A model generated the notes under the pieces. The model was not told where the DNA came from and searched no databases. It was given only the letters and a program-made list of their open reading frames with translations. From Phycisphaerales bacterium (GTDB lineage Bacteria > Planctomycetota > Phycisphaerae > Phycisphaerales > SM1A02): a stretch of 11,512 nucleotides of DNA. Below, in pieces: positions 1-6,602 of this stretch (positions are counted from its first letter, which is position 1; every line of letters begins with the position of its first letter). Made by a program: the position numbers and the translations under genes. The stretch lies in contig JAGQOI010000376.1 of assembly GCA_020427625.1 (NCBI GenBank), positions 1-11,512 of the forward strand, written 5' to 3'.

Positions 1-1734
1 CAGCAGGTCCACGACTCGATCCGCGCCGCGGCGCAGCGCGCCGCCGACGTCCGCCGGCGACGTCGGCAGGTGTCCGAACCATCGCTTCGTCGACGCGTCG
101 TGCCCGAACAGGCGGGCGATCGCGCGGTGCAACTCGGCGCGATGCGCTAGGTCCCAGCCCGCATCGGGATCGTCGATCGAGCCGCGCACGAGCGCGAACG
201 CCTGGCGCCGAAGCATCGCCGGGCTCGATTCCGGCGCCGCCGACGCGCGCCCGAGCAACGCGCGCACGCGATCCGCCGACGTCGCGGTGAGGTGCTCGAG
301 ATCCGCCTCGATGACGCGGCCGTCCCGGATGCCCGCGGCCGTCGCCAGGGCACGCCACGCGTCGACCCGCGCCGCGACGTCGGTCGGCGCGAAGCGATCG
401 CGCAGATGCTGGCCGCCCGACAGCAGCAGCCCGACGGGCGCCTCGCTGCGGGCGACCAGGCGCGAGAGCACGCGGGCGACGCCCCGGTCGGGCGTCGTCG
501 TCAGGTCGGCGGCGACGACGAGAATCGACCACGACGCGCTGTCGGCGGCGACCTCGGCCTCGACGCGATGCTGGTCCGTCCGATCCTCGCAGGCGCCGAG
601 ATCACGCCAGCGGATCCCGTCGATCCGCGGCGGCCACCGCAGGGCGTCACGGTCGAGTTCGAGCGAGACGATCGCGCCCGGGCCGCGCTCGGGATGAACG
701 TCGCGATCGTCGGGCCCGGGGACCGTCGCGGTCTCGCCCGGTCCGGCGGGATCGATCACGCCGAGGTTGGTCTCGTCGGCGAGCAGCGCGGCCCGATGGC
801 GCAGGAAGCACGGGCGGCTCTCGTCGAGCCGATACGCCCGTGACGCGGCTCGTCGTCGGACGAGGCTCAGGCCGAGCAGCGCGAGGCGCGGGACGAGGCC
901 GTAGACGACGACCGCACCGATGAGGAACTGCGACCAGTCGCGGGCGATCTCGCCGTCGGGCTCGACGGTGGTCGGCCACTCGCTCGCGGCGATCGCGGTC
1001 GCATCCGGCGCATCGAAGCCGATCGCGCGAGGCACGGTCGCGAGGGTTCGGACGAGCGTCGAGTACGTCGACGACGACAGGATGGTCGTCTCCCATGTGA
1101 AGGTCTTGCGGGCGGTACTCAGCGTGACGACGAGCGCCGCGACCGCGCCGAGGTTGAACGCGATCCAGAGGCCGTGACTCACGGCGCTGAACGTCCAGCG
1201 TCCGATCGCACCGGTCGCCATGACGCGGGCGGATGCGTCGGCGGCGGCGATCGCCTCCGTGCGGCGTTCGAGACGTGCGGCGAGCCGGCGCCCGAGTCGG
1301 AGCACGAAGCCGCCGAGCGACCACGTCGAGCGCCGGCCGCGAAGGGCCAGCATCGCGACGAACCACACGCCGAGGATGACCGTCTGCAGGCCGAGCAGCG
1401 CCAGGAGCGCGTGCACGATGTTCGTCGAGCCGTCGCGCGACTCGGTGAGGGAGGCGACGGTCGCGGCGACGCCCGCGCCGAGGGCCGCGAGCATGCCGAG
1501 TCCGACGACGACCGACATCGTCCCGCCGGCGTGATGGAGCGCGTCGCGGAGGCCGTCGGCGTGTCGATGGGCGAGGGCGCGGGCGATCAGCCGGTCTTCG
1601 AGCGAGCCGCCACGGGCGCGTCCGGCGCGAGCGGCATCGTCGTCGACCGCGGCGTCGGGCTGCAGCGACTCCAGCACGCCGAGCGATTCGGCGACGAGGC
1701 GGGCGTCGAAGGCGGCGTGACCGGCATCACCCAT
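1..1734 (-). CDS. DUF2868-type integral membrane protein, C-terminus cut by window edge
   Basis: An open frame of 578 codons runs without a stop from the ATG at 1734 to base 1, so the C-terminus lies outside the window. The product is soluble at the N-terminus (residues 1-70), then has four likely membrane helices at about 74-96, 108-131, 186-206 and 268-291, followed by a large cytosolic part. The fourth helix carries the sequence FLIGAVVVYGLVPRLALL, and the C-terminal part has TPDRG (414-418) followed by a Leu-rich helix. Both resemble what I recall of DUF2868 proteins. In proteobacteria these usually sit beside a GTPase carrying DUF3482, which would be expected just left of this window; that is an expectation, not seen. 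Function is unknown. The start is uncertain: an overlapping ATG at 1742 is in another frame and the SD is weak (GGTGG 12 bases upstream). Ala/Arg/Asp-rich codon use fits the neighbours. Confidence 0.75.
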   Translation of the reverse strand, partial: MGDAGHAAFDARLVAESLGVLESLQPDAAVDDDAARAGRARGGSLEDRLIARALAHRHADGLRDALHHAGGTMSVVVGLGMLAALGAGVAATVASLTESRDGSTNIVHALLALLGLQTVILGVWFVAMLALRGRRSTWSLGGFVLRLGRRLAARLERRTEAIAAADASARVMATGAIGRWTFSAVSHGLWIAFNLGAVAALVVTLSTARKTFTWETTILSSSTYSTLVRTLATVPRAIGFDAPDATAIAASEWPTTVEPDGEIARDWSQFLIGAVVVYGLVPRLALLGLSLVRRRAASRAYRLDESRPCFLRHRAALLADETNLGVIDPAGPGETATVPGPDDRDVHPERGPGAIVSLELDRDALRWPPRIDGIRWRDLGACEDRTDQHRVEAEVAADSASWSILVVAADLTTTPDRGVARVLSRLVARSEAPVGLLLSGGQHLRDRFAPTDVAARVDAWRALATAAGIRDGRVIEADLEHLTATSADRVRALLGRASAAPESSPAMLRRQAFALVRGSIDDPDAGWDLAHRAELHRAIARLFGHDASTKRWFGHLPTSPADVGGALRRGADRVVDLL

Positions 1735-1743
1735 GTCGTCATT

Positions 1744-1767
1744 GTGCCACCATACGGCACGATGGTG
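1744..1767. repeat. Overlapping inverted repeats upstream of the DUF2868 gene
   Basis: CACCAT (1748-1753) and ATGGTG (1762-1767) form a perfect 6 bp inverted repeat with an 8 base spacer. GTGCC (1744-1748) and GGCAC (1756-1760) form a second 5 bp pair that cannot fold together with the first. The element ends ten bases upstream of the start codon at 1734, so it could be an operator or an RNA hairpin at the ribosome binding region. Repeats this short occur by chance. Confidence 0.3.
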
Positions 1768-1832
1768 TCGGGTCCCGGCCACACGGAATGGATTGGAAAG
1801 GCGGAGCGGCGACGGGCGCGAGGCGTGGGGCG

Positions 1833-2150
1833 TCAGCGGGGCTCGGGCGACTCGACGGTCGCGGACGACGCACTGAACGTCTTCTCACCGCCGCTGCTCT
1901 CGAGATGGGCGGCCGACTTCGGGGCGAGGCGTTCGTTCGAGGACTCGGTCTCGATCTCGTCCTCGATGCCCTTGATCCCCTTCTTGAACTCGACGATGCC
2001 GCGGCCCAGACTCCGGCCCACCTCGGGCAGGCGGCGGCCGAAGATGAGCAGGCCGAGCACGAGCAGGACGATCCATTCCGGACCGCCCGGCCAGCCGAAA
2101 CCGAGGGTGAACGTGTCCGTGGCAAGGATGCCGGTCGTGAGGTCGAACAT
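1833..2150 (-). CDS. tatA: Sec-independent (Tat) translocase subunit TatA
   Basis: This 105-residue protein is a TatA/TatB-type subunit of the twin-arginine translocase, which moves folded proteins across the inner membrane; TatA oligomers form the transport path. Residues 1-23 are a short N-terminal stretch, a membrane helix follows at about 24-37 (EWIVLLVLGLLIFG), then the hallmark FG at 37-38, then an amphipathic helix RRLPEVGRSLGRGIVEFKKG (39-58). The C-terminus is an acidic, Ser-rich disordered tail of about 45 residues. The short helix and basic amphipathic helix favour TatA over TatB. A longer frame runs upstream to 2237, but the ATG at 2150 is preceded by GAAGGGA at a suitable distance and puts the membrane helix near the N-terminus as usual. 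No tatB or tatC is nearby. It lies 98 bp upstream of the DUF2868 gene on the same strand, with a promoter candidate at 2219-2246. Confidence 0.92.
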   Translation of the reverse strand: MFDLTTGILATDTFTLGFGWPGGPEWIVLLVLGLLIFGRRLPEVGRSLGRGIVEFKKGIKGIEDEIETESSNERLAPKSAAHLESSGGEKTFSASSATVESPEPR

Positions 2151-2218
2151 GACACTGCGTCCCTTCAGCCCGCGCCGTTCGTGGGCGGTCGCGGCGGATT
2201 GCGACAATACGATCCTGT

Positions 2219-2246
2219 ATTGTAGCCCGTGGATCACCCGTGTGAT
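2219..2246 (-). promoter_or_regulatory. Candidate sigma-70-like promoter of tatA
   Basis: Read on the minus strand there is a -10 hexamer TACAAT (2224-2219, 5 of 6 to consensus), 16 bases downstream of a -35-like ATCACA (2246-2241, 4 of 6). Transcription would begin near 2212, giving a leader of about 62 bases before the tatA ATG at 2150. The same nine bases around the -10 (CTACAATAC) recur upstream of the ubiD unit. The assignment is by eye only. Confidence 0.45.
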
Positions 2247-2248
2247 CC
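2231..2248. promoter_or_regulatory. Perfect 7+4+7 inverted repeat over the tatA -35 region
   Basis: GGATCAC (2231-2237), CCGT, GTGATCC (2242-2248) form a perfect 18 bp inverted repeat. It covers the -35 candidate of tatA and starts seven bases upstream of its -10, the place where a repressor operator often lies. It could also be a chance palindrome. Confidence 0.4.
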
Positions 2249-2340
2249 TCGCCGCCCCGAGTTTCTTGTGACGGACGGGTCACGGATTTCGAGCCGCGGC
2301 GCTCTGGCGGGCGGACGACGGCTGCGGTACCGTCCGTGTT

Positions 2341-3591
2341 ATGAGACATGGATGGATTCTGATGCTCATGGCCGCCGCGTTCGCCCTCCTGCCGGTCGGC
2401 TGCAAGCAGAAACAGGACGAGCCGATGCTCGGCGTCGGCACCCCGGACTACGGTCGCCCGCTCGGGCCCGGCGAGAGCGCCCTGCGCCTCATCACCGATC
2501 CGGCCCGCATGCCCGACCTCGTCGCCGCCCGGCGCGACGCGGACTTCGTGACGACGCAGGCGATCGATCGTAGCCTGACGTGGTTCGCGGCACCGTCGAG
2601 CCGCCAGTTCTACCCGTTCGAGGACATCACCCACGAGCGGGCCCGGCAGAGCCTCGTCGCCTTCCGCGAGCTGCTCGAGACCGAACCCGATCCACAGGCC
2701 TTCGAGAGCGCCGTCCGGGAACGATTCGATATCTACGAATCGGTCGGCTACGACAATCGCGGGACGGTCCTGTTCACGGGCTACTACTCGCCGGTGTTCG
2801 CGGCCAGCCGCGTGCCGACGGCACGGTTCACGGCGCCCCTGTACATGCGCCCCGACGATCTCGTGACCGATCCCGTGACCGGGGAGCCGAAGGGCCGGCT
2901 CGGCGCGAACGGCACGATCGGGCCCTATCCGACCCGGCGGGAGATCGAATCCTCGCGGATGTTCCTCGGACGCGAACTGGTGTGGCTCGAGACGCCGCTG
3001 GACGCGTACATCGTGCAGGTGAACGGATCCGCCAAGCTCCGCATGCCCGACGGGTCGACCCTGTTCGTCGGATACGCGGGCAAGACCGACCAACCCTACA
3101 CCGGCCTCGGCTCCACGCTGGTGGAGCGTGGCTACATCGACCGCGGGAGCATCAGCCTTCGCGCGATCCAGGACCTCTACCGCCAGGATCCGAAGCTCGT
3201 CGAGGATCTCATCCTCGTGAACGACAACTTCGTGTTCTTCACGACCTACCCCGGCGACCGGTGGCCGGCGGGATCGCTCGGCGTGAAGGTCAGCGACGAG
3301 ACGACGCTGGCGACGGACAAGAAGATCTACCCGCGCGGCGGCGTCGTCATGGTCGAGACCCGTTCCGTGACCTTCTCCAGCGGGCAGCGCGACTTCAAGC
3401 GCCTCATGCTCGATCAGGACACCGGCGGCGCCATCCGCGCGCCCGGGCGCGCCGACATCTTCATGGGCGTGGGACCGAGCGCGGAGATCCTCGCCGGCGG
3501 ACAGTACGCCGAAGGTCGCCTGTTCTACTTCTTCCTGAAGCAGCGGTACCTCGACGAGAGCCCGACGAACGCCGGCGACGTTCGGCGCTGA
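2341..3591 (+). CDS. mltA: Membrane-bound lytic murein transglycosylase A (MltA), lipoprotein
   Basis: This 416-residue lipoprotein cleaves the MurNAc-GlcNAc bond of peptidoglycan to give 1,6-anhydro-MurNAc ends, and acts in the periplasm. A signal peptide (1-20, Arg2 then a hydrophobic core) ends in LLPVGC with the lipidation Cys at 21; Pro at -3 is unusual for a lipobox. The MltA domain shows FTGYYSPV (145-152), DAYIVQVNGSAKLRMPDG (221-238) and GYAGKTDQPYTGLG (244-257). The C-terminal 3D domain carries QDTGGAIR (359-366) and ADIFMGVG (371-378). By recall, Asp372 aligns with the catalytic aspartate of E. coli MltA, and Asp360 with the other conserved one. The start is chosen because it gives a normal signal peptide; an ATG at 2362 has a better SD (GGATGG) but would leave a 14-residue signal without positive charge. 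No SD precedes 2341. It is transcribed alone, convergent with the atl gene. Confidence 0.93.
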   Translation: MRHGWILMLMAAAFALLPVGCKQKQDEPMLGVGTPDYGRPLGPGESALRLITDPARMPDLVAARRDADFVTTQAIDRSLTWFAAPSSRQFYPFEDITHERARQSLVAFRELLETEPDPQAFESAVRERFDIYESVGYDNRGTVLFTGYYSPVFAASRVPTARFTAPLYMRPDDLVTDPVTGEPKGRLGANGTIGPYPTRREIESSRMFLGRELVWLETPLDAYIVQVNGSAKLRMPDGSTLFVGYAGKTDQPYTGLGSTLVERGYIDRGSISLRAIQDLYRQDPKLVEDLILVNDNFVFFTTYPGDRWPAGSLGVKVSDETTLATDKKIYPRGGVVMVETRSVTFSSGQRDFKRLMLDQDTGGAIRAPGRADIFMGVGPSAEILAGGQYAEGRLFYFFLKQRYLDESPTNAGDVRR

Positions 3592-3597
3592 CGAACG
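3579..3597. terminator. Weak hairpin between the mltA and atl 3' ends
   Basis: CGTTCG (3579-3584) and CGAACG (3592-3597) pair perfectly around a 7 base loop that contains the mltA stop codon. The genes converge with only 19 bp between them, so the hairpin could serve either strand. There is no T-tract, so intrinsic termination is doubtful. Confidence 0.25.
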
Positions 3598-3610
3598 GCT
3601 GCGCCGACGA

Positions 3611-3925
3611 TCACGCGCGCGGACGCCACTGGAACCGGGCGAGCGAGAGTCGACCCGCGGCGTCGAACTCGACGCCCTCGGCTTCGAGCCGCCGCCGTTG
3701 TTCGAATTCCGCGCCCGAGACCGCCCGCAGGCTGATGCGCCCCTGCGCATTCACGACGCGATGCCAGGGCACGCGTTCGTGCTCCAGCGCGTTGAGCGCA
3801 TACCCGACCTGACGCGCGTGACCGGGCAGGTCGGCGAGCAACGCGATCTGCCCGTAGGTCGCGACGCGCCCGCGCGGGATGCGGCGGACGGCGGCGTAGA
3901 TCCGCGCGTAATCACCGGGCGGCAT
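3611..3925 (-). CDS. atl: Alkyltransferase-like protein (ATL, MGMT family without active Cys)
   Basis: This 104-residue protein matches the DNA-binding domain of O6-alkylguanine-DNA alkyltransferases. It keeps VATYG (21-25), the helix-turn-helix region with the likely Arg finger in ARQVGYALN (37-45), and the motif PWHRV (53-57). In true alkyltransferases this motif is PCHRV and the Cys accepts the alkyl group; here Trp54 replaces it. This is the hallmark of ATL proteins (Atl1/YbaZ type), which bind O6-alkylguanine, flip the base out and hand the lesion to nucleotide excision repair without removing the alkyl group. The protein ends in a basic tail (QWRPRA). The start at 3925 follows the stop of the zinc-ribbon membrane gene after three bases, suggesting translational coupling; it is the last gene of the unit. 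Family assignment is firm; the repair role here is inferred from the family. Confidence 0.92.
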   Translation of the reverse strand: MPPGDYARIYAAVRRIPRGRVATYGQIALLADLPGHARQVGYALNALEHERVPWHRVVNAQGRISLRAVSGAEFEQRRRLEAEGVEFDAAGRLSLARFQWRPRA

Positions 3926-3928
3926 GCG

Positions 3929-4453
3929 TCACGGCTCCCGCAGCACGCGGTCGGCGTTCGGCCAGCGACGCGGGCGGTCCAGGCCCGGCGTGACGAGGAC
4001 CTCCCGGGCGAACGTCGCCTCGTCCGCCGCGATCCATGCCTCCCCGACCCCCATGCCGATGATCCAGGCGAAGAGGAGGATGACGGCGAACCGTCGCGCC
4101 GTGCGGCCGGAGTACGCGTACGGCTCGGGCTCGACGAGCGCCTCGCCGCACTCCGCGCAGCGCTCGCGCGTCGCGTGATCGTCGAATCGATACCCGCAAC
4201 TCGCGCAGCGCCCGGCCGCCCACCACCGACGGCCGCGGAACTGGCGGGCGTAGATGTCGGGCAGGTCCGGGATCGTGATGGCCCAGGCGAACGGGATGAG
4301 CATGACGAGCGAGAACAGCGAGGCGACGGCGATCCGGCCGGCGGACGGGCCGACACCGTCATCGATCGTTCGGGCCAGACAGTACATGTAGAACACGTGA
4401 GCCGCGAGCGCGAGCGTGATGAGCGCACGAAAGAGGAAGGCGAAGGACAGCAT
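3929..4453 (-). CDS. Small membrane protein with a CxxC...CxxC zinc ribbon
   Basis: I do not recognise a named family. The 174 residues show two N-terminal membrane helices (about 5-25 and 42-62), then a cytosolic loop with a four-Cys zinc ribbon: CASCGY (Cys83, Cys86) and CAECGE (Cys99, Cys102), 12 residues between the pairs. A third helix at about 121-140 and a short soluble Arg/Pro-rich tail follow. CxxCGY...CxxCGE ribbons attached to membrane helices are, from memory, common in uncharacterised planctomycete proteins. The gene is the middle one of a three-gene unit: it starts three bases after the ubiD stop and ends three bases before the atl start. The upstream purines AGTACGGA in the ubiD 3' end may serve as SD. 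No function can be given; the ribbon could bind metal, protein or nucleic acid at the membrane face. Confidence 0.8.
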   Translation of the reverse strand: MLSFAFLFRALITLALAAHVFYMYCLARTIDDGVGPSAGRIAVASLFSLVMLIPFAWAITIPDLPDIYARQFRGRRWWAAGRCASCGYRFDDHATRERCAECGEALVEPEPYAYSGRTARRFAVILLFAWIIGMGVGEAWIAADEATFAREVLVTPGLDRPRRWPNADRVLREP

Positions 4454-4456
4454 GGG

Positions 4457-6499
4457 TCAGAATCCGTACTCCCCCCATCGCGTATCGACGCGCCGGATGA
4501 TCGCATCGTCCATCGCGAGGATCGGCGGAAAGTCGCGCACCGGCTGACCGTGCCGCTCGTCGCCCGGCACCTTGGGCGTCGCGTCGACACCGAGACGGCC
4601 GCCCGCACGCAGGACGTCGCGCCCGGGGTCCGCGTTCGCACACGCATGAAACAGCACGACGGCGACGTCCGTCACATCGACCGAGGCGTCGACGGCGATC
4701 GTGACATCGCCGATCCCCGGTGCCGCGTCCGCCCACACGCGCTCGATCGCCGCGCGACCGGCGCCGGGCGCGACCTTGTCGACCCCGATCGCGACGAAGC
4801 GTCCGGACCCCGCGGCAGGCACGTCGAGCGCGCGAATGTTCGCCGCGCCCACGAGGTGGTGCAGCGGCTCGGCCGCGACCGCGTCCGGGCGCAGGCGTTC
4901 GCCGCCCGTCACCGGCACGCCGTTGACCTCTTCGCCGGGAATGGCCCGCGTCGCGTCGAAGCCGATCTTGTGTCCGGCGCCGAGTCGCGGCGCGGCATGG
5001 TCGAGGATGTCCAGCGGCCCGTTGACGATCTCCACATCTCGTCCGAAGTGACACCGCTCGGCGATCGCCCGCAGCACGGCGTCTTCATCGTGGACGTCGA
5101 CATCCTCGTCGACGACGACGATCACCTTCGTCCACGCCATCTGTCCGGCGCCCCAGATCGAGTGCATGACCCGGCGCGCCTGGAGCGGGTAGGCCTTGCG
5201 GATGCGGACGAAGGCGCAGTTGTGAAAGCACCCGAACTGCGGCAGGTGGTAGTCGTCGATGTCGTGAATGAGCGTCCGGAGCAGCGGCAGGAACAGACGC
5301 TCGGTCGCCTTGCCGAGATAGTAGTCCTCCTGCGGCGGAAGCCCGACGACCGTCGTCGGATACACCGCGTCGCGCCGATGCGTCATCGCCGTCACCTCGA
5401 CGATCGGGTAGCGGTCCGGCAGCGAATAGAAGCCGGTGTGATCCCCGAAGGGTCCCTCGAACACCGCGCCGGGACCGAGCGGCGCGCCCGTGCGCGGGTC
5501 GTAGCCGATCAGCCCGCACTCGGTGCTCACGTAGCCCTCGATGACGATCTCGCAGTTCGCCGGCACCCACAGCGGGACGGTCTTCGCCCGCACCATCGGA
5601 ATGCCTCGCCCGTTCAGGAACCCGGCCATGAGCAGTTCGCTGATCCCGGGCGGCAGCGGCGCGGTGGCGGCATAGGGCAACACGGCCTCGCCGCCGAGAC
5701 AGATGGCGATCGGCATCGGCTCGCCGAGACGTTTCCACGACCGCCAGTGCGCGGCACCGTCGTGGTGCATGTGCCAGTGCATCGCCAGGTGCGTCGCGTC
5801 GATGAGCTGCGCGCGATACATGCCGATGTTGTGGCTCGACGGCTTGCGGGCATCGCGATCGTCGGCGTGAATCGTGTGCATGCCCGCGAGCGTGATGTAC
5901 CGACCGCCGCCGCCCGCGGTTCCGGACGCCGCGGCATCGAGGGGAGAGCCCACCGCGGTCGGGTCGCCGTCAAGCGGCCAGCACCTGATGATCGGCAGTC
6001 GGGTGAGGTCGATCTCGTTCCGGGCGGCGAAGCGCACGACCTCCTGGCATGGTCCGGATCGTCGTCGTCGGGGCGGGATGCGCAGAAGGGGCAGGAACTC
6101 ACGGGCCTTGGCGACGGCGGCGCGGAGCGAGCGTGGCGGCTCGGGCTTGACGAGGGACGCGATCCGGGCGGCGACGGCCTCGAAGCCGCCACGGGATTCG
6201 CAGCCGAGCGCGATCTCCATGCGCCGGTAGGACCCGAAGACGTTGATCGCGAGAGGGAAGTCGCAGTCGCGGACGTGTTCGAAGAGCAGCGCGTGCCCGC
6301 CGCGCGTCGCGTGCCGGGGATCGAAGCCCGACGCCGTCGCGCTGGCGTGCGGGGCCGGCCGCGCGTTGTGGCGCTGGACGATCTCGGTGATCTCCAGGTT
6401 CGGCGAGACGGGAACGGTGACGCGGTGCAGTTCACCGTCCTCGTCGAGTCGCCGGAGCAACGCGCCGAGCGAACCTCGACCATCCGTGGAGCCGGGCAT
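4457..6499 (-). CDS. ubiD: UbiD-family prenylated-FMN decarboxylase, menaquinone/ubiquinone type, with extended C-terminus
   Basis: This 680-residue protein belongs to the UbiD family, which uses prenylated FMN to decarboxylate aromatic or unsaturated acids, classically in ubiquinone or futalosine-route menaquinone synthesis. Visible motifs are HNIGMYRAQ (223-231; Arg229 is the likely member of the catalytic Glu-Arg-Glu set), CEIVIEGY (316-323, Glu317 and Glu321), EGPFGDHTGFY (348-358) and KIGFDATR (511-518). Classical UbiD is about 490-500 residues, and the extra length is mainly at the C-terminus. There, residues 598-680 repeat the pattern of 458-530 and finish with the usual end RDFPPILAMD...RWGEYGF. 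The start at 6499 has AAGG 11-14 bases upstream. It leads the ubiD/zinc-ribbon/atl unit and is divergent from the ABC genes. No ubiX or other quinone gene is in the window, so the substrate is undetermined; a menaquinone-pathway decarboxylase is my first guess. Confidence 0.9.
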   Translation of the reverse strand: MPGSTDGRGSLGALLRRLDEDGELHRVTVPVSPNLEITEIVQRHNARPAPHASATASGFDPRHATRGGHALLFEHVRDCDFPLAINVFGSYRRMEIALGCESRGGFEAVAARIASLVKPEPPRSLRAAVAKAREFLPLLRIPPRRRRSGPCQEVVRFAARNEIDLTRLPIIRCWPLDGDPTAVGSPLDAAASGTAGGGGRYITLAGMHTIHADDRDARKPSSHNIGMYRAQLIDATHLAMHWHMHHDGAAHWRSWKRLGEPMPIAICLGGEAVLPYAATAPLPPGISELLMAGFLNGRGIPMVRAKTVPLWVPANCEIVIEGYVSTECGLIGYDPRTGAPLGPGAVFEGPFGDHTGFYSLPDRYPIVEVTAMTHRRDAVYPTTVVGLPPQEDYYLGKATERLFLPLLRTLIHDIDDYHLPQFGCFHNCAFVRIRKAYPLQARRVMHSIWGAGQMAWTKVIVVVDEDVDVHDEDAVLRAIAERCHFGRDVEIVNGPLDILDHAAPRLGAGHKIGFDATRAIPGEEVNGVPVTGGERLRPDAVAAEPLHHLVGAANIRALDVPAAGSGRFVAIGVDKVAPGAGRAAIERVWADAAPGIGDVTIAVDASVDVTDVAVVLFHACANADPGRDVLRAGGRLGVDATPKVPGDERHGQPVRDFPPILAMDDAIIRRVDTRWGEYGF

Positions 6500-6531
6500 G
6501 GGGTGTCGTGAACCTTCGAAGAAAGTGGCGA

Positions 6532-6537
6532 TACAAT
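6532..6537 (+). promoter_or_regulatory. Candidate -10 box of the ABC transporter operon
   Basis: TACAAT matches the -10 consensus at 5 of 6 positions. Transcription would start near 6544, giving a leader of about 59 bases before the ATG at 6603. The best -35 placement (TGAACC at 6509-6514 or GTGAAC one base earlier) is poor, so strength or activator dependence cannot be judged. Confidence 0.35.
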
Positions 6538-6559
6538 CGGTCGCGGTTTCCGAAGACGT

Positions 6560-6565
6560 ATTGTA
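6560..6565 (-). promoter_or_regulatory. Candidate -10 box of the ubiD unit
   Basis: On the minus strand TACAAT (6565-6560) lies within CTACAATAC (6566-6558), the same nine bases as upstream of tatA. Transcription would begin near 6553, giving a leader of about 54 bases before the ubiD ATG at 6499. No good -35 is visible at the expected distance (GCGTGG at 6588-6583). Confidence 0.35.
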
Positions 6566-6578
6566 GGGTGATCCCTAC
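6563..6578. promoter_or_regulatory. Perfect 6+4+6 inverted repeat overlapping the ubiD -10
   Basis: GTAGGG (6563-6568), TGAT, CCCTAC (6573-6578) is a perfect inverted repeat that overlaps the upstream half of the minus-strand -10 box. A bound regulator here would block ubiD transcription, and it would also lie in the leader of the ABC transcript. Regulation is inferred from position only. Confidence 0.38.
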
Positions 6579-6602
6579 CGCACCACGCGCCCGCGAACAG
6601 AC

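Noticed and set aside
1174..2271. 365-codon plus-strand open frame over the DUF2868 and tatA genes
   Set aside because: It runs antisense to two genes with clear membrane helices and the Tat motif; its own product is a low-complexity Arg/Gly/Glu-rich sequence without a recognisable fold.
1885..3750. 621-codon minus-strand open frame opposite mltA
   Set aside because: mltA on the plus strand has a lipoprotein signal and a full 3D domain; the antisense product is Arg/Asp/Glu-rich noise, and its end overlaps tatA in another frame.
3698..6511. 937-codon plus-strand open frame opposite atl, the ribbon gene and ubiD
   Set aside because: A shadow typical of high-GC DNA: the product is Arg/Asp/Val-rich without domains, while the other strand encodes firm UbiD and ATL motifs.
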